Below are positions 58,008 through 64,000 of a DNA stretch of 64,000 bases, one piece after another (position 1 is the stretch's first letter; each line of letters opens with the position of its first letter). The notes under the pieces are model-generated. The model was not told where the DNA came from and did not search any database. It saw only the letters and a list, made by a program, of their open reading frames with translations. A program made the translations under genes and the position numbers. The DNA is from SG8-41 sp036555615 (GTDB lineage Bacteria; Pseudomonadota; Gammaproteobacteria; Burkholderiales; SG8-41). Location of the stretch: assembly GCA_036555615.1 (NCBI GenBank), contig DATBKZ010000059.1:113490-177489 (forward strand), given 5' to 3'.

Positions 58008-58838
58008 CTAGTCCACGACAACGCCCGCCTCGTGCGCCTTCTCGACCAGGACGTCGCGTCCTGCGAGCATGTCGCCGAGCGAGCCAAACGCGTTGGTGTA
58101 ATGGCCCTTGTAGCCCTTGTCCTCGATCAGCTTGAACATCTGGCCGAAATCGACGTTGCCGGCCCCGGGGCTCAAGTGAACTTCGTGGCCGTTGCGGTAG
58201 CAGTCGGCGAGCCGCACCTCGCCCACGCGCCGGAAATCGAGCGCCTGCACGAACCCTTCGATCCCTTCCGGCACGAGGTGCGCGTGGTTGGCGGTGAATG
58301 AGAGCTTGAAGACGGGGGACTTGATGTCCCAGTAGTACCGCCATTCATCGACCGTGTGCGCGAGGTAATGCACTTCGGCGTCTTCCGGCTCCTTGTTGAG
58401 GTTTTCCAGCAGCACCAGCGCCTTCTTCTTCTCGGCATGGGCAACGACGCGCGCGAGCCGCTCGCGCCCCGCCTTCATGCGCAGGGCCTTGTCCTTCGTG
58501 AAATGGTAGCCGGCGTGCACCACCATCCAGCTCGCGCCGAGCTTCGGGAAGATGTCCACGTAGCGCTTCAGATACTCGGTGACCGCATCCGACACGTGGG
58601 GCGAGTACTCCGCGACGTTGACCGCGGAATTCGTGTGCAGCCCCAGCCTGACGCGATGCTTGTCGAGGAGCTTTCGCACTCCTGCACAACGCTTTGCATC
58701 GAACGTTGGCAGCGCATTCTCCGCGGTGTCGAGCTGGACGTCGACGAAGCGCACCCCGTTCTTCGCCGCCCACTCGATGCCCGCCTCGAGGCGGATCTTG
58801 CGGCCGAGGTCGACGCCGATGCGGTCGCGCAGCTTCAC
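58008..58838 (-). CDS. Sugar phosphate isomerase/epimerase family (TIM barrel)
   Basis: 276 aa from the GTG at 58838, 2 bases after the stop of the aminotransferase gene. AP-endonuclease-2-like barrel: RFVDVQLDTAENALPTFDAK, RVRLGLHTNSAVNVAEYSPH, WMVVHAGYHFTKDKALRMKA, ALVLLENLNKEPEDAEVHYL (metal Glu), LSFTANHAHLVPEGIEGF and HLSPGAGNVDFGQMFKLIED. Metal-binding Glu, Asp and His are in the usual strands. Family includes xylose isomerase, hydroxypyruvate isomerase and IolE-like dehydratase; the substrate is unknown. Coupled to AGXT. Confidence 0.88.
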   Translation of the reverse strand: MKLRDRIGVDLGRKIRLEAGIEWAAKNGVRFVDVQLDTAENALPTFDAKRCAGVRKLLDKHRVRLGLHTNSAVNVAEYSPHVSDAVTEYLKRYVDIFPKLGASWMVVHAGYHFTKDKALRMKAGRERLARVVAHAEKKKALVLLENLNKEPEDAEVHYLAHTVDEWRYYWDIKSPVFKLSFTANHAHLVPEGIEGFVQALDFRRVGEVRLADCYRNGHEVHLSPGAGNVDFGQMFKLIEDKGYKGHYTNAFGSLGDMLAGRDVLVEKAHEAGVVVD

Positions 58839-58840
58839 TG

Positions 58841-60046
58841 CTACGCTGCGGCGCGCTTGCCGGCGCTGGCAGCGGCGGGCTGTGACGCGAGATAGTCCAT
58901 GGCCGCCTGGACGCCGCCTTTCTTGTGCGGCACCCGGGCGAGCGCCAGCCCCATCTCGATCCCGGCCAGCGTTCCGAGAAGCATGAGATCGTTGAAATCG
59001 CCGAGGTGGCCGATGCGGAACACCTTGTCGCGGAGCTTGGTCAGGCCGGAGCCGAGCGAGAGATTGAAACGCTCGAGCACGACCTGCCGGAACGCGATCT
59101 CGCTGTGGCCTTCCGGCATCAGCACCGCCGTGAGCGAGCTGGAGTACTCGGCGGGGTTCGCGCACAGGATTTCCAGCCCCCACGCGCGCACCGCGCGGCG
59201 CGTTGCCTCGGCATGACGGTCATGGCGCTTGAAGACCTCCTCCAGGCCCTCTTCGTCCAGCAGCATCGTCAGCGCGACGCGCAGGCCATAGAGCAGGTTC
59301 GTGGCCGGCGTGTAGGGAAACCAACCGTCCTTGTTGGCGGCGAGCATCTCCTCCCAGTTCCAGTAGGAGCGCGGCAGCTGCGCCGACTTCGACGCCGCGA
59401 GCGCCTTGTCGGAGACCGCGTTGAACGAAAGCCCCGGCGGAAGCATCAGCCCTTTCTGCGAGCCGGCGACGGTCACGTCGACACCCCACTCGTCGTGGCG
59501 GTAGTCCATCGAAGCGAGCGAGGAAATGGTGTCCACCATGAAAAGCGCCGGGTGCCGCGCCCGGTCGATGGCCTTGCGCACTTCGCCGATGCGCGAGGTG
59601 ACACCGGTGGAGGTCTCGTTGTGCACCGCCATTACGGCCTTGATGCCGTGGCCCTTGTCCTCGGCCAGCTTCGCTTCGACCTGCGCGGGATCCACGCCGT
59701 GGCGCCAGTCGCCGGGCACGAATACCGGATCGAGACCCAGGCGCTTCGCCATGTTGAGCCACAGGGTCGCAAAGTGGCCGGTCTCGAACATGAGCACGCG
59801 GTCTCCCGGGGAGAGCGTGTTGACGAGCGCCGCCTCCCACGCCCCGGTGCCGGACGCGGGGAAGATCACGACCGGATCATTCGTCTTGAAGACGCGCTTG
59901 AGACCCGCCAGCACTTCCCGGCTCATCTCCTGGAACTCGGGTCCGCGGTGGTCCACGGTAGCGTTGTCGATCGCGCGCAGCACGCGATCCGGGACGTTGG
60001 TCGGGCCGGGAATCTGCAGGAAGTGGCGGCCGCTCTGGCGTTTCAT
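58841..60046 (-). CDS. Class V aminotransferase, AGXT/serine-glyoxylate type
   Basis: 401 aa. FLQIPGPTNVPDRVLRAIDN at the start is the AGT/SGAT signature; ASGTGAWEAALVNTLSPGDR, FMVDTISSLASMDYRHDEWG (PLP Asp) and VTVAGSQKGLMLPPGLSFNA (PLP Lys in SQKGLM) complete the active site. Transfers an amino group (alanine or serine) to glyoxylate. It lies opposite the FAD/Fe-S oxidase at 60147, sharing a 100-base divergent promoter region, consistent with a glycolate/glyoxylate route (inference). Confidence 0.94.
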   Translation of the reverse strand: MKRQSGRHFLQIPGPTNVPDRVLRAIDNATVDHRGPEFQEMSREVLAGLKRVFKTNDPVVIFPASGTGAWEAALVNTLSPGDRVLMFETGHFATLWLNMAKRLGLDPVFVPGDWRHGVDPAQVEAKLAEDKGHGIKAVMAVHNETSTGVTSRIGEVRKAIDRARHPALFMVDTISSLASMDYRHDEWGVDVTVAGSQKGLMLPPGLSFNAVSDKALAASKSAQLPRSYWNWEEMLAANKDGWFPYTPATNLLYGLRVALTMLLDEEGLEEVFKRHDRHAEATRRAVRAWGLEILCANPAEYSSSLTAVLMPEGHSEIAFRQVVLERFNLSLGSGLTKLRDKVFRIGHLGDFNDLMLLGTLAGIEMGLALARVPHKKGGVQAAMDYLASQPAAASAGKRAAA

Positions 60047-60146
60047 GGGTGTCTCCGAGGGGAGGGGGTATTATAGGCCCGAAGAATGCAGCCAGTGATC
60101 GCTCGCCCGTGACTGGTTTCCCTCATCCCTCATCCCTCGATCCGTC

Positions 60147-63065
60147 ATGCGCAAGATCGCTCCCGGTGATTCTTCCCTCGCCGCTCGTCTGAAGCGAGAG
60201 GTGCGGGGCGACGTGCTGTTCGACGCGGCATCGCGCGGGCGCTACGCAACCGACGCGTCGATCTACCAGATCGAGCCGGTCGGCGTGGTGGTGCCGAGGA
60301 GCGAGGAAGACGCGCTCACGGCTTTCCGCATCGCCATCGAGGAAGGCGTGCCGGTTCTGCCGCGCGGCGGCGGCACCTCGCAATGCGGCCAGACCGTGGG
60401 CGCAGCGCTCGTCATCGATCACTCGAAGCATCTCGACCGGATCGTCGAGTTTGACGCGGCCGCGCGCACGGTGACCGTGCAGCCGGGTGTCGTGCTCGAC
60501 CAGCTCAATGCGTACCTCAGGCCGCACGGGCTGTGGTACCCGGTGGACGTCTCGACCAGCGCCCAGGCGACGATCGGCGGCATGACGGGCAATAATTCCT
60601 GCGGCTCGCGCTCCGTCCGCTACGGCAACATGGTGCACAACGTGCGCGGTATCGACGCCGTGCTGGCCGACGGATCGGAGTACTCGTTCGGCGAGGTCGC
60701 GGGGGACCCCGGCAAGCTCGCCGGACCGAAGGGCTACGTCGAGCTGGTGAAGAAGCTCCGCGCCATCGCCGCGCGCGAGGCGGAGGAGATCGAGCATCGC
60801 GTGCCCAAGCTTCTGCGCCGGGTCGGCGGCTACAACCTGGACCTGCTGAATGGAGCCCCCTTCAACATGGCGCACCTGCTGGTGGGCTCCGAGGGAACCC
60901 TCGCCTATTCGCGCCGCATCCACCTGAACCTCTCGCCCCTGCCGAAGCACCGGGTGCTCGGCGTGTGCCATTTCCCGACCTTCTACCAGGCGATGGAGGC
61001 GCCGCGCCAGATCGTGAAGCTCGAGCCGGCCGCGGTGGAGCTGGTGGACCGCACCATGATCGGGCTCGCGCGCGGGAACCCCGCGTTCCGCGCGACGGTG
61101 GATCAGGCCATCAAGGGCGACCCGGACGCGATCCTGCTGGTGGAGTTTGCGGGCGACGACCGCGACGAGCAGGTGCGCAGGCTCCGGCAACTGGTCGAGC
61201 TGATGTCCGAGCTCGGCTTCCCGGGCGGCGTCGTCGAGATCACCGACGCCCGCGTCCAGCGCGACGTCTGGGAAGTGAGGAAGGCGGGTCTCAACATCAT
61301 GATGTCCATGAAGGGCGACGGCAAACCCGTGTCCTTCATCGAGGACTGCGCGGTGCCGCTCGAGCACCTCGCCGAGTACACCGAGCGGCTCACCCGAGTG
61401 TTCGAGAAGCACGGCACGAAGGGCACGTGGTATGCGCACGCCTCCGTTGGCTGTCTCCACGTCCGTCCCATCCTCGACATGCGCACCGACGGCGCGACGA
61501 AGATGCGCGCCATCGCCGAGGAGGCGGCGGAGCTGGTGAAGCAGTACAAGGGCGCCTACTCCGGCGAGCACGGCGACGGGCTGGTGCGCTCGGAGTGGAT
61601 CGAGCCGTTCTTCGGCCCGAAGCTGACGCGCGCGTTCGGGGAAATCAAGGATCTGCTCGATCCGAAGGGGCTCATGAACCCCGGCAAGATCGTGCGGCCC
61701 TCGAAGCAGGACGACCGCTCGCTCTTCCGCTACCCGCCGGGCTACCGCACGATCCCCGTGAAGACCGCGCTCGACTGGTCGGAGCACGAGGCCGGCGCGG
61801 CGCATCGCGGTGACGGCTTCGCCAAGGCGGTGGAGATGTGCAACAACAATGGCCACTGCCGCAAGTTCGATGCCGGCACCATGTGCCCGAGCTACCGCGT
61901 CACGCGCGAGGAGCGGCATCTCACGCGCGGGCGCGCCAACACGCTGCGGCTCGCGCTCTCGGGGCAGCTCGGCCAGATGAACGCAGATGAGGCGCTCGCC
62001 TCCGACGAGCTTTATTCGACGCTCGAGCTCTGCGTCTCCTGCAAGGGGTGCCGGCGCGAGTGCCCGACCGGCGTGGACATGGCGAAGATGAAGGTCGAAG
62101 TCCTTCATCACTATCGCAAACGCCACCGGCTCGCGCTCAAGGATCGGCTCGTTGCGTTCCTGCCGCGCTATGCTGCGCTCGTCTCTCGTGTCTCGTTTCT
62201 GGCCAATCCGTTACAGGGCGCAACGAAGCGTCTGCTTGGCTTCGCGGCCGCGCGCTCGCTGCCGAAGTGGCGCTCCCCCTTTGCTCCCTCCCTGCCAAGG
62301 GGGGGTCGCGCGGAGCGCCGGGGGGGTGAAGTCGTCCTCCTCGTCGACACTTTCAACCGCTACTTCGAGCCCGAGAACGCCCGCGCCGCGCTGGCCGTGC
62401 TGCGGGCTGCGGGCTATACCGTCCACCTGCCGCAGGCGGCAGACGGCGGCCGCCCGCTCTGCTGCGGCCGCACATTTCTCGCTGCCGGCCTGTTGGAGGA
62501 GGCGCGGCTCGAAGCGCGCCGCATGATCGACACGCTGAGACCCTACGTCGAGCGCAGCGTTCCGGTGATCGGGCTCGAGCCCTCCTGCCTGCTCGGGCTG
62601 CGCGACGAATTCCTGTCGATGGCGCCGGGCGTTGAGAGCGCGGAGCTGGCAATGAACGCGTATCTGCTCGAGGAATTTCTCGCGCGCGAGCACGATGCGG
62701 GGCGGCTCGAGCTCAAGCTCGCGCCGCTGCCGGAGAAGAAAGCGCTGCTCCACGGCCACTGCCACCAGAAGGCGTTCGACGCGATGCCAGCCGTGCGCAA
62801 GACGCTCGGGCTTGTCCCCGGGCTCGACGTGGAGGTGATCGAGTCGAGCTGCTGCGGCATGGCGGGGGCGTTCGGTTACGAAGCCGCGCATTACGATATT
62901 TCCATGAAGATGGCCGAGCTCGCGCTGCTGCCCCGCGTGCGCAAAGCTGCCGCCGGCGAGCTGATCGTTGCCGACGGGACGAGCTGCCGCCACCAGATCC
63001 GGGACGGATCGGGCCGTCAAGCGATTCACGTCGCGCGCGTGCTCGAGCGCGCGCTCGCCGGATGA
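60147..63065 (+). CDS. FAD/Fe-S 2-hydroxyacid dehydrogenase (GlcD-GlcF-like fusion)
   Basis: 972 aa. FAD-binding type 4 domain (about 45-190; LPRGGGTSQCGQTVGAALV at 71-89), FAD-oxidase C-domain (about 230-545; HGDG and GLMNPGKIV), a 2x4Fe-4S segment (CNNNGHCRKFDAGTMCPSYR near 564 and CVSCKGCRRECPTG near 629), then a Cys-rich (CCG) domain with LCCGRTF near 772 and SSCCGMAGAFG near 902. This matches fused D-lactate/glycolate dehydrogenases, which pass electrons to quinone or cytochrome. Between the Fe-S and CCG domains a repeat is inserted in frame (62275-62326). Divergent from AGXT. Confidence 0.9.
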   Translation: MRKIAPGDSSLAARLKREVRGDVLFDAASRGRYATDASIYQIEPVGVVVPRSEEDALTAFRIAIEEGVPVLPRGGGTSQCGQTVGAALVIDHSKHLDRIVEFDAAARTVTVQPGVVLDQLNAYLRPHGLWYPVDVSTSAQATIGGMTGNNSCGSRSVRYGNMVHNVRGIDAVLADGSEYSFGEVAGDPGKLAGPKGYVELVKKLRAIAAREAEEIEHRVPKLLRRVGGYNLDLLNGAPFNMAHLLVGSEGTLAYSRRIHLNLSPLPKHRVLGVCHFPTFYQAMEAPRQIVKLEPAAVELVDRTMIGLARGNPAFRATVDQAIKGDPDAILLVEFAGDDRDEQVRRLRQLVELMSELGFPGGVVEITDARVQRDVWEVRKAGLNIMMSMKGDGKPVSFIEDCAVPLEHLAEYTERLTRVFEKHGTKGTWYAHASVGCLHVRPILDMRTDGATKMRAIAEEAAELVKQYKGAYSGEHGDGLVRSEWIEPFFGPKLTRAFGEIKDLLDPKGLMNPGKIVRPSKQDDRSLFRYPPGYRTIPVKTALDWSEHEAGAAHRGDGFAKAVEMCNNNGHCRKFDAGTMCPSYRVTREERHLTRGRANTLRLALSGQLGQMNADEALASDELYSTLELCVSCKGCRRECPTGVDMAKMKVEVLHHYRKRHRLALKDRLVAFLPRYAALVSRVSFLANPLQGATKRLLGFAAARSLPKWRSPFAPSLPRGGRAERRGGEVVLLVDTFNRYFEPENARAALAVLRAAGYTVHLPQAADGGRPLCCGRTFLAAGLLEEARLEARRMIDTLRPYVERSVPVIGLEPSCLLGLRDEFLSMAPGVESAELAMNAYLLEEFLAREHDAGRLELKLAPLPEKKALLHGHCHQKAFDAMPAVRKTLGLVPGLDVEVIESSCCGMAGAFGYEAAHYDISMKMAELALLPRVRKAAAGELIVADGTSCRHQIRDGSGRQAIHVARVLERALAG
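62275..62326. repeat. In-frame palindromic repeat inside the dehydrogenase gene
   Basis: CCCCCTTTGCTCCCTCCCTG then GGGGGGTCGCGCGGAGCGCC then GGGGGG: complementary ends resembling the intergenic CCCTCC..GGGGGG repeats at 26641 and 27681. It is read as SPFAPSLPRGGRAERRGG, a low-complexity linker of about 18 residues between domains, and leaves the frame open. Confidence 0.65.
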
Positions 63066-63108
63066 ATCCGGGACGAGTGACGACGTTGCGACGTGAGACG
63101 GCGGCTGG

Positions 63109-63834
63109 TTACCCCGCCTTGCGAAGCGGCTCGCCCGCGCCGCGCAGGCCGTCGAGGATCGCCAGCGCGCGCGCCATGGAGAAGTCGTAGGTCTCGCGGT
63201 GGAACGCCTTCGGGTTGCCCTGCATCATGTAACCGTGGAGCACGCCGGGGAAGATGTGAACCCCCACGTTCTTCATGCGTGAGGGCACGGCGCGATAGGC
63301 CTTCTGCACCTCGGGCGGTGCCGCGTGATCCTGGTCGCCCCAGATGATGCATACGGGCTGGCTCACGCCCTCAAGGTCCTTGAGGAAGTCTCCGAGCTGC
63401 GTGCCGTGACAGGAAATACCGGCGTCGTATCCCAAGCGCTTGGGCCCGAGTATTGCGTAGGGACCGCCGTAGCAGAAACCCATCGCCGCGGCGCGCCCGT
63501 TGAACTGGGCAAGCTTGCGGACCTCCGCCAGGGTGTCCGCCATGTCGGCTTCGCCGGTGCGGATCTTCTCGAGGCGGGGCTGCGAGCGCGTCTTCGTGCG
63601 CTCGTCATCGCGCCCGAGCGGGCCCGGGACGGTGCGCCAGAAGAGATCGGGCGCCGCTGCAATATAGCCCTGGGATGCGAAGCGGTCGGCCAGCGCGCGC
63701 AGGTCCTGATCGACGCCGTGAACGGCGCTCGCCAGCACGATAGCGGGGACTTTCCCGGCGCCTGCGGGCGTCGCCAGGTAGCAGTCGAATTCGCCGCCTT
63801 CCCGCGAGCGGATTCTGATGTTCTTCGCCGGCAT
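63109..63834 (-). CDS. Dienelactone hydrolase family protein
   Basis: 241 aa, DLH family alpha/beta hydrolase. Triad: Cys in AAAMGFCYGGPYAILG, Asp in IIWGDQDHAAPPE and His in FPGVLHGYMMQGNP. The Cys nucleophile is normal for carboxymethylenebutenolidase. Shine-Dalgarno CAGGAGGAAACG precedes the ATG at 63834. Isolated on the minus strand after the dehydrogenase; no catechol-pathway genes are in the window, so the physiological lactone or ester is unknown. Confidence 0.9.
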   Translation of the reverse strand: MPAKNIRIRSREGGEFDCYLATPAGAGKVPAIVLASAVHGVDQDLRALADRFASQGYIAAAPDLFWRTVPGPLGRDDERTKTRSQPRLEKIRTGEADMADTLAEVRKLAQFNGRAAAMGFCYGGPYAILGPKRLGYDAGISCHGTQLGDFLKDLEGVSQPVCIIWGDQDHAAPPEVQKAYRAVPSRMKNVGVHIFPGVLHGYMMQGNPKAFHRETYDFSMARALAILDGLRGAGEPLRKAG

Positions 63835-63916
63835 CGTTTCCTCCTGTGACGTGGCGTGGCGGGGAGCGGGCAGTATGCCACCGGAGAGTTTGATAGACTA
63901 GCGGCTTGTCAACCAC

Positions 63917-63931
63917 GAAAGGAGGTGATCC
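63917..63931 (+). promoter_or_regulatory. Extended Shine-Dalgarno (15 nt anti-16S match)
   Basis: GAAAGGAGGTGATCC is exactly the complement of the 16S rRNA 3' end over 15 bases, much longer than the normal 4-6. The AGGAGG core lies 7 bases before a GTG at 63933. The neighbouring bases are not rRNA-like, so it is not an rRNA gene end. Confidence 0.6.
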
Positions 63932-63932
63932 C

Positions 63933-64000
63933 GTGAGAGACCTTGAAGGCAGTACTGGACAGCACGGCTCGAACAGTGGATCAACCCGTAACGAAAGGAC
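63933..64000 (+). CDS. Unidentified gene, start only (runs off window)
   Basis: GTG at 63933 opens a frame that stays open to the window end (22 complete codons): MRDLEGSTGQHGSNSGSTRN, with the initiating GTG read as Met. It is polar, Gly/Ser-rich and has no signal sequence. The extended Shine-Dalgarno in front supports a real start. The protein is not recognised from this fragment. Confidence 0.5.
   Translation, partial: MRDLEGSTGQHGSNSGSTRNER

Noticed and set aside
63917..63931. 3' end of a 16S rRNA gene on the minus strand
   Set aside because: Only 15 bases match; the following minus-strand sequence does not continue as 16S rRNA, and a GTG start is correctly spaced.
1..64000. CRISPR arrays, tRNA or rRNA genes, prophage
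   Set aside because: No spaced direct repeats, no cloverleaf or rRNA segments and no phage structural or integrase genes were seen on reading both strands.

Overview
The window is GC-rich, densely coded chromosomal DNA with no rRNA, tRNA, phage or CRISPR. Seven Bug/TctC-type solute-binding proteins (one partial), a TctAB transporter, a TRAP transporter, PurE/PurC, Kup and palindromic intergenic repeats point to a betaproteobacterium of Burkholderiales type, probably a free-living soil or subsurface organism that scavenges organic and acyl acids. This assignment is inference from gene content; there is no marker gene.

Layout. 1-2437: Bug tail, an acyl-CoA carboxyltransferase, and a VOC-GFA pair. 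2434-4158 (minus): a UGSC-family selenoprotein gene interrupted by an in-frame UGA at 3865-3867, with a SECIS-like hairpin just downstream. 4303-6754 (minus): glycerophosphodiesterase, secreted protein, crotonase-family protein. 6868-17012 (plus): a tight catabolic cluster of biotin carrier, cytosolic molybdopterin oxidoreductase, ETF beta/alpha, carboxyltransferase, biotin carboxylase, two-subunit ADP-forming acyl-CoA synthetase, an Fe-ADH homologue without metal ligands, and a thioesterase. 17044-24621: accessory region with a MITE-like element, GlxA/AraC regulator, methyltransferase, a second VOC-GFA pair, a PLP decarboxylase-like gene, and an integron-type gene-cassette stretch (one canonical attC plus decayed ones) with no integrase.

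24869-32534 (minus): tandem alpha/beta hydrolases, EamA exporter, crotonase, three Bug proteins and a D-2-hydroxyacid dehydrogenase. 32653-34386 (plus): dapE and a PrxQ-like peroxiredoxin. 34364-41654 (minus): five-gene acyl-CoA operon (PrpD, acyl-CoA dehydrogenase, fused ADP-forming acyl-CoA synthetase, PrpD, CaiB-type CoA transferase). 41839-51033 (plus): purE-purC, OsmC, a K+/H+ antiporter, Sua5, tctBA, kup. 51030-60046 (minus): crotonase, TRAP DctPQM, three Bug proteins, a TIM-barrel isomerase and an AGXT-type aminotransferase. 60147-63065 (plus, divergent): an FAD/Fe-S 2-hydroxyacid dehydrogenase. The window ends with a dienelactone hydrolase (minus) and the start of a plus-strand gene behind an unusually extended Shine-Dalgarno.

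The genes together suggest uptake of organic acids (Bug/TctAB/TRAP), activation to CoA thioesters by ADP-forming ligases or CoA transferases, and breakdown by dehydrogenase/ETF, crotonase, PrpD and biotin-dependent carboxylase steps. The most notable signals are the selenoprotein with its SECIS candidate, the carboxylase/ETF/Moco cluster, and the cassette array.
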